This document shows, piece after piece, positions 10,301 through 17,782 of a stretch of DNA of 64,000 nt. Source of the stretch: Sphingomonas cannabina. GTDB lineage: Bacteria > Pseudomonadota > Alphaproteobacteria > Sphingomonadales > Sphingomonadaceae. The position numbers were made by a program, and so were the translations under genes. The DNA lies in the NCBI RefSeq assembly GCF_021391395.1, contig NZ_CP090059.1, forward strand, positions 977,001 through 1,041,000. The letters run 5' to 3'. A model generated the notes under the pieces. That model saw nothing but the letters and a program-made list of their open reading frames with translations, had not been told where the DNA came from and searched no databases. Every line of letters begins with the position of its first letter. The stretch's first letter is position 1.

Positions 10301-10400
10301 TCAGGCTTCGGTCAGCTACCGCAATCACGACAGGTTCTTCGTTTCCAGCTACGAGCGGTTCGGACGGGAATTCCGCTTCAGCGTCTCGAAAAGCTGGTGA
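7386..10400 (+). CDS. TonB-dependent receptor with STN signalling domain
   Basis: Outer-membrane receptor of 1004 residues. Signal peptide 1-27 (cleavage at AHA-QQ). STN domain about 38-95 (VFDFNIPAQDLGAALNELGQQAGITIAF...GRRSSVLRGRFTPGEAARRLITGTSLRV). TonB box-like DQIVVTG. Plug with DDVGKLPDTNIAEALRRLPSVYLIRDQGEGRYVSIRGVDPILNNVTMNG and LPDMDGQGIGGTVNIV. The long barrel is rich in aromatic strands and ends in a C-terminal Trp (FSVSKSW), the usual Bam recognition residue. The plug motifs are typical of the large sphingomonad/Caulobacter family of TonB receptors for organic substrates. It sits behind its own sigma and fecR and ahead of a secreted phosphatase. Confidence 0.94.
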   Translation: MSVLRHALLSATVLASFELLVQPAHAQQAPREQQQQRVFDFNIPAQDLGAALNELGQQAGITIAFPVDAVAGRRSSVLRGRFTPGEAARRLITGTSLRVTETGRGSLMLVRTEASSDPEQNGGDGDADQIVVTGFRAGLANARDVAHKASNHVDVLSADDVGKLPDTNIAEALRRLPSVYLIRDQGEGRYVSIRGVDPILNNVTMNGQTIAVSDTDGESGRAAPLDVLSSSALSRVEIHKVTLPDMDGQGIGGTVNIVTPSGYDHKGMYLNASLEAGYNDFGKDNRIFAGNLAFSDQFGANDEFAIFLSGEYWFKQYMSQQYTASSLWTNDSLPSHYYFPGSVVYAESVGKKERYGGSANFEYRPDNDAKMWLRYFFTQYNDYRDRPQITLTTAGTRGFNSTDEFYSQRYTASMETRSELQERPVQQLVLGGEHHFGDEWTVAAGLNYTTAKELNPYQRYFQSTGASTDAGAGQDPGITFALDDQGLARPIGFNTALSNGLTFMDPAFERITAFRGVTSNVLEKTYTGNLDLTWDGELAGHALQFRVGFKAILRDKSVDDTDYRYYPLETSYLLSSYPGLSQPFSTGRGEPFSIIPGFGGMTAPGRSGYEAYFNANPGNFYYDPVSSRANSMENDYWLDEDIYAGYLMGEYHITPRFSVIAGVRAERTESDISAMGFVNSVMTDPTIPEGRSRLGEVPFATSDIIDISRSHTYTNVLPALVVRWDVANDWLFRASVTTNIGRPDYTDIAPISQIVVSESYDSVNDRVDLDASVEIGNPNLKPYKSTNFDASLDYYFPDRSGSMSIGAFYKRVTNAIYSIENQFENYSFEGVAYDHYYEETVANSNPGHIQGVEISVQKDLNFLPAPFDGFGIYANAAFISSDIEINVPGRPDNHVPFFNQADRIYNLQAYYERDGFSARVAYSYQGDATSSSFGANPDNDNYRAPRESVDAQVSYTFNNGLKFSLTGANLNDQASVSYRNHDRFFVSSYERFGREFRFSVSKSW

Positions 10401-10408
10401 TCCACGCC

Positions 10409-10436
10409 GCGCGCCGGCCGATCCGCGCCGGCGCGC
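10409..10436 (+). terminator. GC-rich hairpin between receptor and phoD-like gene
   Basis: Perfect 10-bp inverted repeat GCGCGCCGGC / GCCGGCGCGC with an 8-base loop, starting 9 bases after the receptor stop. No T-run follows, so it may be a stabilising or attenuating stem that separates abundant receptor message from the phosphatase message, rather than a full terminator. Confidence 0.45.
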
Positions 10437-10497
10437 ATGATTCCCCAATCGCGAAGGGCCGCTCCAGCGGCTTCCACGCTCATGCGGGCTGCCTGCC

Positions 10498-11895
10498 ATG
10501 AAAGAATCGCGTCGCACCTTTCTCGCCACCGCCACCGCTGCCGCCGCGGTCGGAATCGTTCCTCCCTTGCCGGCCTGGGGCGATCCCAATCCGGATGGGA
10601 CGCCGCGCGTGATGCTCGGGCCGATGGTCGGGGCCGTCACGCCGGACAGCGTGCCGATCTGGATGCAGCTGAGCGGCGACTATTTCGACGCGGTCGTCGA
10701 ATATACCACCGATCCCGTCGCCGGCAGCTGGCGGCGCACGGCGCCGCAGCGCGCACGTGCCGAAGACAATTATACGCTCGTCATCCGCATCGAGGGCCTG
10801 CAACCGGACACGACCTATCATTATCGCGTCCTCGCCGGCGGCAAGCAGGACAAATATCTGCGCGACACGCCGCCGCAGCGCGTCCGCACCGCGCCCGCGG
10901 CGGCGGCGCGTTTCCGTGTCGCGTTCGGCTCGTGCGCGCGCATCCAGAGCGATCCCGAGCAGCCGATCTGGCGGGCGGTGGCCCAGTATCGCCCGGACCT
11001 CTTCTTCTGGCTGGGCGACAACATCTATGGCGACTCCCTGAGCCCTGCGACGCTCGTCTCCGAATATCAGCGGCAGCGCTTCGTCCCGTCCTTCCAGCCG
11101 ATCGGGCGCAACGTCCCGCAGCTCGCGATCTGGGACGATCACGACTATGGGCTCGACAATTTCGACCGCACCAATCCCATCCGGCGCCAGTCGCTGGAGA
11201 TCTTCAGGCAATTCTGGGCCAATCCGGAGGCCGGCCTGCCGGGTACGCCCGGCGTGTTCTTCGATTATTCCTATGGCGGAGTCGACTTCATCTTCCTGGA
11301 CGATCGCTATCATCGCGCGCCGGATGCCGATGCGGACACGCCCGGGAAGGAATTTCTCGGCAAAGCTCAGTTCGCTTGGCTGCAGCAGCGACTGCTGGCG
11401 AGCCGGGCACCCTTCAAGATACTCGCCTGTGGCAGCGGCTGGTCGCGCTTCAAGGGGCCGGGCGGCGACAGTTGGTCGGCATATCAGCACGAGCGCACGC
11501 GCCTCTTCGACTTCATTCGCGACAATGCGATCGGCGGGGTCGTGCTCCTGTCGGGGGACACGCATTTCCCCTATGTGGCCTGCGCTCCCTGGTCCGAGCG
11601 GGGCGGATACGACTTCTATGATCTGGTGAGCTCCGCCCTTGCCCAGATCATCGCGGATTCTCCCGACGGAATTGAGCGGCGCATCGCGGATATGCTTCCG
11701 GATCGGATGATCCGCTCGCCCTTGCTCGGGATCAACAATGCCGGCGTCATCGACTTCGACATGACCGCGAAGACGCCGACCCTGCGCTTCAATGTGATCG
11801 ATGTTCGCGGCCGGGAATTATATGCGCCCGTCACGCTACGCGCTGACGAGCTCGTCAACGGCGTTTCCTCCTGGCAAGGCAAGGTCAGCCGCTGA
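10498..11895 (+). CDS. phoD: PhoD-type secreted alkaline phosphatase/phosphodiesterase
   Basis: Predicted Tat-exported metallo-phosphatase of 465 residues, the family that hydrolyses phosphomono- and diesters with Ca/Fe. The leader ESRRTFLATATAAAAVGIVPPLPAWG has the twin-arginine motif. An Ig-like N-terminal domain (about 35-135, GPMVGAVTPDSVPIWMQ...TTYHYRVL) is followed by the catalytic core with FGSCAR, WLGDNIYGD, WDDHDYGLDN and SGDTHFPY, the blocks that bind metals in PhoD. It ends the rightward sigma-fecR-receptor cassette, mirroring the unrelated acid phosphatase that ends the leftward one. The symbol reflects family membership, not proven orthology to Bacillus PhoD. Confidence 0.88.
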   Translation: MKESRRTFLATATAAAAVGIVPPLPAWGDPNPDGTPRVMLGPMVGAVTPDSVPIWMQLSGDYFDAVVEYTTDPVAGSWRRTAPQRARAEDNYTLVIRIEGLQPDTTYHYRVLAGGKQDKYLRDTPPQRVRTAPAAAARFRVAFGSCARIQSDPEQPIWRAVAQYRPDLFFWLGDNIYGDSLSPATLVSEYQRQRFVPSFQPIGRNVPQLAIWDDHDYGLDNFDRTNPIRRQSLEIFRQFWANPEAGLPGTPGVFFDYSYGGVDFIFLDDRYHRAPDADADTPGKEFLGKAQFAWLQQRLLASRAPFKILACGSGWSRFKGPGGDSWSAYQHERTRLFDFIRDNAIGGVVLLSGDTHFPYVACAPWSERGGYDFYDLVSSALAQIIADSPDGIERRIADMLPDRMIRSPLLGINNAGVIDFDMTAKTPTLRFNVIDVRGRELYAPVTLRADELVNGVSSWQGKVSR

Positions 11896-12146
11896 TTTCC
11901 GCTGGCGGTTCCGTGATGATCCGGACCTGTTTCAGTGAGCAGAACATGCGAGAGCGTGCCGGTTCATGTCTCTATGAATGCAGGTTTTCGCGAGAGTGTA
12001 TGCTCGATTCAGGCTTGAGCGCCGGTACCCCATGGCTGGTCCGAGAAGCCTGTCGCGCATTTGCGTGATTGCCTCATTGAGGATGACGTGCGCCCCTGGA
12101 ATGTGACCGATTTTGGGTAGAGTCCGCCTCGAGGGAGTCGGTCGGA

Positions 12147-12473
12147 ATGAAGCGCAGCAGGTTCAGCGAAGAGCAGATCATCGCGATATTGAAGGAGCAG
12201 GAGGCCGGGATGGCGACGGCGGATGTATGCCGGCGCCACGGGATCAGCTCGGCGACCTTCTACAAGTGGAAGTCGAAGTACGGCGGGCTGGAGGTCTCGG
12301 CGGCGCGTCGACTTCGAGCGCTCGAGGAGGAGAACGCCCGGCTGAAGAAGCTGTTGGCTGAGGCGATGCTCGACAACGTCGTGCTGACCCGGAGGGCGGC
12401 GCAGCCAACGATCTGGCGTCAAAAAAATGGTGACGCCCGGCGCGAAGCGGGAAGCCGTCGCCCATGCTCGTGA
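12147..12473 (+). pseudogene. IS3-family transposase OrfA, altered 3' end
   Basis: OrfA DNA-binding protein: MKRSRFSEEQIIAILKEQEAGMATADVCRRHGISSATFYKWKSKYGG is the IS3-type helix-turn-helix. The leucine-zipper stretch RRLRALEEENARLKKLLAEAMLDNVVL follows. In IS407-type elements a short tail leads straight to the A-rich slippery region. Here about 22 bases (around 12391-12412) intervene, which puts orfA in the wrong frame and gives the aberrant tail TRRAAQPTIWRQKNGDARREAG. The A7 run at 12421-12427, where programmed -1 frameshifting would occur, is intact. Not expected to be active. Confidence 0.75.
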
Positions 12474-12737
12474 ACATCATGGGCTGAGCGAGCGTCAGGC
12501 GTGCAGTCTGGTCGGCGTGAGCCGCAGGGTGATCCGGTATCAGCCGACCAGGGGCGATGATGCGCCTTTGCGGGCGCGGTTGCGCGAGCTGGCGGCGGAG
12601 CGCCGCCGGTTCGGCTATCGTCGCCTCGGCTATCTTCCGGCCCGGGAGGGCATGACACCCAATCACAAGAAGCTGCGGCGCATCTACCGCGAGGAGAACC
12701 TGCGGGTGCGCCGTCGCGGCGGCCGCAAGCGAGCCTT
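12427..12737 (+). pseudogene. IS3-family transposase OrfB, truncated
   Basis: N-terminal fragment of the integrase-type transposase (VTPGAKREAVAHAREHHGLSERQACSLVGVSRRVIRYQPTRGDD...ERRRFGYRRLGYLPAREGMTPNHKKLRRIYREENLRVRRRGGRKRA). It has the HTH_21 region and stops before the DDE catalytic core. After about 103 residues the sequence changes to unrelated coding. It cannot transpose on its own. Confidence 0.8.
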
Positions 12738-12781
12738 CCCGAACCGCTGGACGAGCTGGCGGAAGCGCCGATACGGGACAG

Positions 12782-13789
12782 ATGCCGGTGAAATGTCCTG
12801 CCCTTTCGACCAACGCGATCGTCTCGGACGATCCGGAACTGGCGGCCGCGCTCAGCAGCGCGCTGGCACGCCGCAATACCTATCTGCCGGTGCTCGACGG
12901 GCCGCGGCTCACGCGTCCCGACCACGCGTCGGAGGTCGTTCGCCGTGTAGCAGCGCTCGCCCATGCGGGCACGAAGACGACGCTTCTCGCTGGCCTTTCG
13001 GCGGAGGCTTGGGATGCGCTGACAGACAAGCTGCCGCAGAACCACGCTAAGGTGGTCGGGTTCGATGACGTAGCGGCCCTGTCACTGGACCCCAAGCGCG
13101 CGGAGCGTCCCCGACTCGTTTGGGGGCGGGATCGCGTCGGTCTCGGACTGCTCACGGCGCTATACTCTGGCCAGCTCGTCGAGTTCGCGGACAAGGAGGC
13201 GCCGCGCGATGCAGTGCTTTCGAAGTCTGGCCACTTGGTGATTTGCGAGGCGCACGAGCCCCTTTCGGAGGTCATCGCAGCAAACTACGCTTATGCGCTG
13301 AACGCCGATCTCCATATCTTCGACGAGACCGACGAGGTCGAAGGCAAGGCGCTGCTCGAAGCCTTTTACAGTATCGACGCGCCGGGGGTGCACGCGGCGG
13401 CGGAGCGCGTACGCCTGGCGACAAAGATGCGCGAGCTGGTCGGCGCGGTGGACCTCCCGCCGAACGGATCGCTCACGTTCATCGTGCGGCAACTTCCGAT
13501 AGGCGTCGCCTTTCCCGAACTGCCTGGCACGCACCTGTTCACCTATCCCGACCTCGGCCGGGCGATCGTCAATGGATTCGCGGCGGAGCAGCCGGGAACG
13601 CGTGGCACCAATGGCGCCGTGCTGGTCAATCCGCAGAAGGTTGCCGCGCCGGAGATCGAGGCAGCAGCCAAACTCCTTCCTGAGCGTAAGATCTTCGTTC
13701 GGGGCTATGAACGAGGCGGAGCCATCCAACCGCAAGATCGCGACAGCGTGCGAAATCCGCGAACGGCGTTCGGGGTAGCGGGGGTGTAG
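12782..13789 (+). CDS. Protein of unknown function beside IS remnant, possibly truncated at both ends
   Basis: A 335-residue protein that I cannot assign to a family. It looks like genuine coding: no low complexity, mixed alpha/beta character, conserved-looking blocks such as NTYLPVLDGPRLTRPDHASEVVRR, SGHLVICEAHEPLSEVIAANYAYALNADLHIFDETDE, FIVRQLPIGVAFPELPGTHLFTYPDLGRAIVNG and LPERKIFVRGYERGG. It has no signal peptide or membrane segment. The start lies only about 45 bp after the point where the insertion sequence breaks off, so the natural N-terminus may be lost. The C-terminal 22 residues run over a different frame with a plausible start (MNEAEPSNRKIATACEIRERRSG, from about 13708), so the tail may be a readthrough over a second broken gene. 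Confidence 0.55.
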   Translation: MPVKCPALSTNAIVSDDPELAAALSSALARRNTYLPVLDGPRLTRPDHASEVVRRVAALAHAGTKTTLLAGLSAEAWDALTDKLPQNHAKVVGFDDVAALSLDPKRAERPRLVWGRDRVGLGLLTALYSGQLVEFADKEAPRDAVLSKSGHLVICEAHEPLSEVIAANYAYALNADLHIFDETDEVEGKALLEAFYSIDAPGVHAAAERVRLATKMRELVGAVDLPPNGSLTFIVRQLPIGVAFPELPGTHLFTYPDLGRAIVNGFAAEQPGTRGTNGAVLVNPQKVAAPEIEAAAKLLPERKIFVRGYERGGAIQPQDRDSVRNPRTAFGVAGV

Positions 13790-13832
13790 CTCCCATGCCG
13801 CAGCGATTCTGCTGGGTATGGAGACTTGGAAA

Positions 13833-14663
13833 ATGAAGAGCTGGTTCATCACTGGCGCCTCACGCGGCTTCGGCCTGAGGATCGCCCGCCTCGCCCTCGA
13901 ACGGGGCGATAACGTCGCCGCCACAGCCCGCCGCGCCGAGGCGGTCGCCGAAGCCATTGGCGAGCATCCGAACCTGCTGGCCCTGCCGCTTGACGTCACC
14001 GACGAAGCTCAGGCGCAGGCGGCGGCCGCGGCGGCAGTCGAGCGCTTCGGGCAGATCGACGTGCTGCTCAACAACGCCGGCTTCGGCCTGCTCGGTGCGG
14101 TCGAGGAGGCGAGCGTCGCGGAGGTCGAGCGCGTCTACCGCACCAACGTGTTCGGCTTGCTCAACGTCACTCGCGCGGTCCTGCCGCAGATGCGCGCGCA
14201 GCGTTCGGGCCGGATCCTCAACATCTCGTCGATCGGCGGCTATCGCGCCGGCCCCGGCTTCGGCGTCTATGCCTCCACCAAATTCGCGGTCGAGGGCCTC
14301 TCGGAAGCGCTCCGCGCCGAGCTCGCGCCGCTGGGCATCCACGTCACGGCTGTCGAGCCGGGCTATTTCCGCACCGATTTCCTCGACGCCTCGTCGCTTT
14401 CGGTCAGCACCACCGGCATAGCCGATTACGACGGCACCGTCGGCGCGGTGCGCCGCGTGGCCTCCAGCCTCAATCACGGCCAGCCCGGCGATCCCGACAA
14501 GCTGGCCCGCGTGCTGGTCGATTTCGCCGACGTGCCCAACCCGCCCGTCCGCCTGCCGCTCGGCAGCGACACAGTCGCGGCGATCGAGGCCAAGCACGCT
14601 TCCGACGCGGCGATCCTTGCCGAATGGCGCGAAGTCTCAATCTCGACCGACTTCGCCGCCTAG
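13833..14663 (+). CDS. Short-chain dehydrogenase/reductase (SDR)
   Basis: Classical NAD(P)-dependent oxidoreductase of 276 residues. Rossmann motif TGASRGFG (7-14), NNAG (80-83) and the catalytic Ser132/133-Tyr146-Lys150 triad (ISS...YASTK) are all present. The ATG at 13833 is chosen because MKSWFITGAS is the usual start; an in-frame ATG five codons earlier is less likely. It stands upstream of, and converges with, an AraC regulator and belongs to a small redox cluster with a second SDR. Substrate unknown. Confidence 0.9.
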   Translation: MKSWFITGASRGFGLRIARLALERGDNVAATARRAEAVAEAIGEHPNLLALPLDVTDEAQAQAAAAAAVERFGQIDVLLNNAGFGLLGAVEEASVAEVERVYRTNVFGLLNVTRAVLPQMRAQRSGRILNISSIGGYRAGPGFGVYASTKFAVEGLSEALRAELAPLGIHVTAVEPGYFRTDFLDASSLSVSTTGIADYDGTVGAVRRVASSLNHGQPGDPDKLARVLVDFADVPNPPVRLPLGSDTVAAIEAKHASDAAILAEWREVSISTDFAA

Positions 14664-14784
14664 AGTCGGTCGCGGCTTTGGTTGGCTCTCCTCGCAGTGA
14701 CGAGGGAGGCAGGCACAGGTTCAACCTAAGCTCGGCAGACTCCAGGATCTATCGCCGGTCGCCCTTGTGGCGGCCGGCGCCGCT

Positions 14785-15681
14785 TCACAGCCGCCGCCGG
14801 AACTCGCTGGGCGTCATCCCAACCAGCTTGCGGAACGCGGCCGTAAAGGCCGAGGGCGTCTGGTACCCTACTGCCAGCGCGATCTCGGTCACCGGCAGCT
14901 CTGGCACCGCGAGCAGCCGCCGCGCCTCGCCGATGCGCTGCATCACCAGCCACATATGCGGCGTGTGGCCGGTCGCCTTGCGGAACGCGGTGCAGAAATG
15001 GAACCGGCTGAGGTTCACCAACGCCGCCAGTTCCTCCAGTCCGATCTCCTCGTCCATGTGCTCGCGCATGTAGCCGGTCACCTTCTTGACCTGCCAGTCG
15101 GCCAGCCCGCCGCGCGGCGCCGTCACCTCGAGCGCGGCGAAAGAGCTGTGCCCACGGATCAACTGAATGCACAGGAGGTCGATCGCCTGCTCGACGAACA
15201 GCCGCGACGACGGATCTCCCGCCCCGGCTTCGCGGCTCAGCAGCTCCATGATCCGCGCCGCCGAGGGATCCTCGAACCCCACCCGGCCGAGCAGCTCGAC
15301 CCGCCTGCCGCCCGCGAGCTGGTCGGCGGCCGCCTGCAGCCGCGCGTCGGGCAGATAGACGTGGCTCACCTCGATTGGGCCGGCGATGTCCCAGCGCCCA
15401 TCGTGTCCCTCGGGGATCAGCGTGATCGTGCCGCTGCGGGTGCGCGAGGCGAAGCGCCGGCCGTCGGTGCGCCAGACAATGTCCTGGTCGAGCCCATAAT
15501 AAGTCATCACTACATGGGTCGACATTCCCGCGAGGGTATCGTGCAGCGCCCCGTGGCCCCAGCGGTTGGTCAGCAGCGTCTCGCCCTGCAGCGGCTCTCC
15601 GGCCACTTCGGGCGGGCGGTCGAGGATGCGCGCGATCCGCTCGACCGCATCATCCGCCCTCGGTGTCGCGCTTGCCTCCAT
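14785..15681 (-). CDS. AraC-family transcriptional regulator
   Basis: DNA-binding regulator of about 298 residues from MEASATPRADD; the frame is open to 15750, but the upstream part looks random. The C-terminal 100 residues form two AraC helix-turn-helices (IGLEELAALVNLSRFHFCTAFRKATGHTPHMWLVMQRIGEARRLL and PVTEIALAVGYQTPSAFTAAFRKLVGMTPSEFRRRL). The N-terminal half is a cupin-like sensing domain. It is divergent from the SDR/HbpS-like/SnoaL-like genes (156 bp gap), which it most likely controls, and converges with the SDR at 13833. Confidence 0.9.
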   Translation of the reverse strand: MEASATPRADDAVERIARILDRPPEVAGEPLQGETLLTNRWGHGALHDTLAGMSTHVVMTYYGLDQDIVWRTDGRRFASRTRSGTITLIPEGHDGRWDIAGPIEVSHVYLPDARLQAAADQLAGGRRVELLGRVGFEDPSAARIMELLSREAGAGDPSSRLFVEQAIDLLCIQLIRGHSSFAALEVTAPRGGLADWQVKKVTGYMREHMDEEIGLEELAALVNLSRFHFCTAFRKATGHTPHMWLVMQRIGEARRLLAVPELPVTEIALAVGYQTPSAFTAAFRKLVGMTPSEFRRRL

Positions 15682-15836
15682 GGAGGCCGTGCATAACGCG
15701 AAATCGCGCCGGGGACATCCGCCGCCGCAATATCGCGACAGTCGTCGCAAACGGCGGACGGTGAGGCGCGCTGCCCCCGGCTACTCCCTGCTCATCGGAC
15801 GCAATCGGGCGCCGACATCAAGAGGGAGTACGGATC

Positions 15837-16649
15837 ATGAGCAAGACCATTCTCATCACCGGCGCGGGCTCGGGCTTCGGCAAGGGTGCCGCGATCGGCA
15901 TGGCCCGCAACGGCCACAACGTTATCGCCACCGTGCAGGTCTCGCCGCAGGTGACGCCGCTGCGCGAGGAAGTGGAGGCCCTCGGCCTCTCCGACCGCAT
16001 CCGCGTCGAGCGCCTCGACCTCACCGATCCCTATGACATCCAGCAGGCGGTCGGCTGGGATTTCGACGTGCTGTGGAACAACGCCGGCCAGGGCGAGAGC
16101 GGTCCGGTGTGGGAGATCCCGCTCGACCTCGTCCGCCGCAACTACGAGATCAACGTCTTCCTGCCGCTCGATCTCACCCAGCGCGTGGTCCAGAAGTGGG
16201 TCCGCGAAGGCAAGAGCCAGGGCAAGAAGGTGGTGTTCACCTCCTCGATGGGCGGCCTGTTCACCCCGGCCAACTGGGGCACTTACGTCTCGACCAAGCA
16301 CGCCCTGGAATCGATCGCCGAGGCGCTGCAGCAGGAGCTCGCGGCTTACGGGGTCAAGGTCCAGACCATCAACCCCGGCGCCTACTATACCGGCTACAAC
16401 GAGACGATGGCCGACAACGCCTTCCGCTGGCTCGACGACAGCAAAAACTTCACCAAGCGCGCCGATCTCCGCAAGGGCTTCGACGACTTCTTCGCCACGC
16501 CGGAGGGCAAGATGGACGCGCAGGAGATGATCGATCGCATGATCGAGATCGTCCCCGCCGACGAGGGCAAGTTCCGCAACGTCGTCCCCCTGACGATCGA
16601 GGACATGCTGAAGCAGCACCAGCTCCAGGCCTGGGAGAACCGGATCTGA
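15837..16649 (+). CDS. Short-chain dehydrogenase/reductase (SDR)
   Basis: NAD(P)-dependent oxidoreductase, 270 residues. TGAGSGFG (8-15), NNAG (81-84), catalytic TSS (135-137), Tyr150 and Lys154 (GTYVSTK) are intact. A GGGAG ribosome site precedes the ATG. First gene of the rightward cluster divergent from araC; the HbpS-like and SnoaL-like genes follow. The substrate is unknown. Confidence 0.9.
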   Translation: MSKTILITGAGSGFGKGAAIGMARNGHNVIATVQVSPQVTPLREEVEALGLSDRIRVERLDLTDPYDIQQAVGWDFDVLWNNAGQGESGPVWEIPLDLVRRNYEINVFLPLDLTQRVVQKWVREGKSQGKKVVFTSSMGGLFTPANWGTYVSTKHALESIAEALQQELAAYGVKVQTINPGAYYTGYNETMADNAFRWLDDSKNFTKRADLRKGFDDFFATPEGKMDAQEMIDRMIEIVPADEGKFRNVVPLTIEDMLKQHQLQAWENRI

Positions 16650-16660
16650 TCCGGCTCCCG

Positions 16661-16695
16661 CCCGGCCGCGGCTCCTTCCTGACACCGCGGCCGGG
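16661..16695 (+). terminator. Hairpin between SDR and HbpS-like gene
   Basis: Perfect 11-bp stem CCCGGCCGCGG / CCGCGGCCGGG with a 13-base loop in the 71-bp gap. No T-run follows, so partial termination or message processing is more likely than a full stop. Confidence 0.4.
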
Positions 16696-16720
16696 TCCTC
16701 ACCCAAGAAGGAAAACGATC

Positions 16721-17131
16721 ATGAGCATCACCCAGGCACAGGCGGATACCGCCATCGCCGCAGCCGTCCGCGAAGCACGGGCGATCGGCGTCCCCATGAA
16801 CATCGCCGTCTATGACGACGGCGCCAACATGAAGGCCTTCGTTCGGATGGACGGTGCCTTCCTCGGTTCTGCCGACATCGCGCAGAACAAGGCGCGCACC
16901 GCAGCGCTGTTCGGCTTCAACACCGAGGCGCTCTACGAATTCGTCAAGCCAGGGGGCACCTCGCCGGGCTTCGACCAGACTAACGGCGGGCTGATCGTGT
17001 TCGCCGGCGGCATCCCCGTCCGCAATGGCGAAGATCGGCTGATCGGCGCCGTTGGCGTGTCGGGCGGCGCGGTCGCTCAGGATTATCAGGTAGCTCAGGC
17101 TGCCGTCGCAGCCCTCGCGGCCGATGCGTGA
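16721..17131 (+). CDS. GlcG/HbpS-family haem-binding-like protein
   Basis: Small single-domain protein of 136 residues matching the GlcG/HbpS family (MSITQAQADTAIAAAVREARAIGVPMNIAVYDDGANMKAFVRMDGA...IAQNKARTAALFG...GGIPVRNGEDRLIGAVGVSGG). Family members bind haem or cobalamin-like cofactors or accompany oxidoreductases. No signal peptide is seen, unlike secreted HbpS. An AAGAAGG ribosome site precedes the ATG. Function inside this AraC-linked cluster is not known. Confidence 0.82.
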   Translation: MSITQAQADTAIAAAVREARAIGVPMNIAVYDDGANMKAFVRMDGAFLGSADIAQNKARTAALFGFNTEALYEFVKPGGTSPGFDQTNGGLIVFAGGIPVRNGEDRLIGAVGVSGGAVAQDYQVAQAAVAALAADA

Positions 17132-17145
17132 AAGGAACCCTGACA

Positions 17146-17661
17146 ATGGCAAAGATGATCAAGACCGCCGCCGCCGCTTTCGCGGCAACCATCGCCGCCT
17201 GCACGCTGGTCCTTGCCCCGGGCCATGCCAACGCCCAGCAGGCGAGCGAGACCGAGCGCAACCGGGCGCTGGTCGCCAGAGGCATGGAGGCCTGGGCCGA
17301 CGGCACCGGAAGCCCGTACGACCTGCTTGCCGACGACGCGCGCTGGACGATCACCGGCAACGCGCTGGCGGCAAAGACCTATCCCAGCAAGGAGGCGTTC
17401 CTCGCCGAGGTGATCCGGCCCTTCAACGCGCGCATGCGTGATCGGCTGATTCCCAGCGTCCACCGCTATTATGCCGAAGGCGACACGGTGATCGTGCATT
17501 TCGATGCGAGGGGCACGGCACGCGACGGCAAGCCCTACGTCAACAGCTATGCCTGGATCCTGCGCATGCACGACGGGAAGATCGTCGAGGCACATGCCTT
17601 CTTCGATGCGATCGCCTTCGATGATCTCTGGAAGCGGGTTTCCCCGGCACCGCGCCCGTGA
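17146..17661 (+). CDS. Exported SnoaL-like (NTF2-fold) protein
   Basis: About 171 residues from MAKMIKTAAAAF; an in-frame ATG six codons upstream overlaps the previous stop and is less likely. The signal peptide runs to about HANA-QQ. The mature part has the SnoaL/NTF2 pattern (NRALVARGMEAWADGTGSPYDLLADDARWTITG...AEGDTVIVHFDARGTARDGKPYVNSYAWILRMHDGKIVEAHAFFD). The fold covers isomerases, hydrolases and binding proteins, so the activity is open. Last gene of the SDR/HbpS-like cluster. Confidence 0.85.
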   Translation: MAKMIKTAAAAFAATIAACTLVLAPGHANAQQASETERNRALVARGMEAWADGTGSPYDLLADDARWTITGNALAAKTYPSKEAFLAEVIRPFNARMRDRLIPSVHRYYAEGDTVIVHFDARGTARDGKPYVNSYAWILRMHDGKIVEAHAFFDAIAFDDLWKRVSPAPRP

Positions 17662-17683
17662 AGCCGGCTTCAGCCGGAATAGA

Positions 17684-17710
17684 CCGGCACCCTGCACGGC
17701 AGGGTGCCGG
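17684..17710 (+). terminator. Strong hairpin after the SnoaL-like gene
   Basis: 12-bp perfect stem CCGGCACCCTGC / GCAGGGTGCCGG with a 3-base loop, 22 bp after the stop codon. There is no immediate T-tract, but stem strength and position suit transcript termination for the SDR-SnoaL operon. Confidence 0.55.
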
Positions 17711-17782
17711 CGAACCCCGCCAAGACATATCTTTTTGGGACTTGGTCAGATGGAATGACCGCCTCCACATCATTCCGATCGA

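Larger units (their letters stand above)
12099..12737 (+). mobile_element. IS3-family (IS407-like) insertion sequence remnant
   Basis: Left part of an IS3-family element. OrfA and the first third of orfB are present, the catalytic DDE part is missing, and no right inverted repeat follows. The left end is probably near TGGAATGTGACCGATTTTGGGTAGAGT, about 50 bp before orfA, judged from the usual layout. The homologous sequence stops at RRRGGRKRA (about 12737), where it abuts the unknown gene at 12782. Deletion or recombination at the element removed the rest. The minus-strand sequence left of it (about 11940-12095) has an open frame ending in ...NRHALACSAH that may be a gene tail cut by the element; I do not recognise it. 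Confidence 0.75.
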
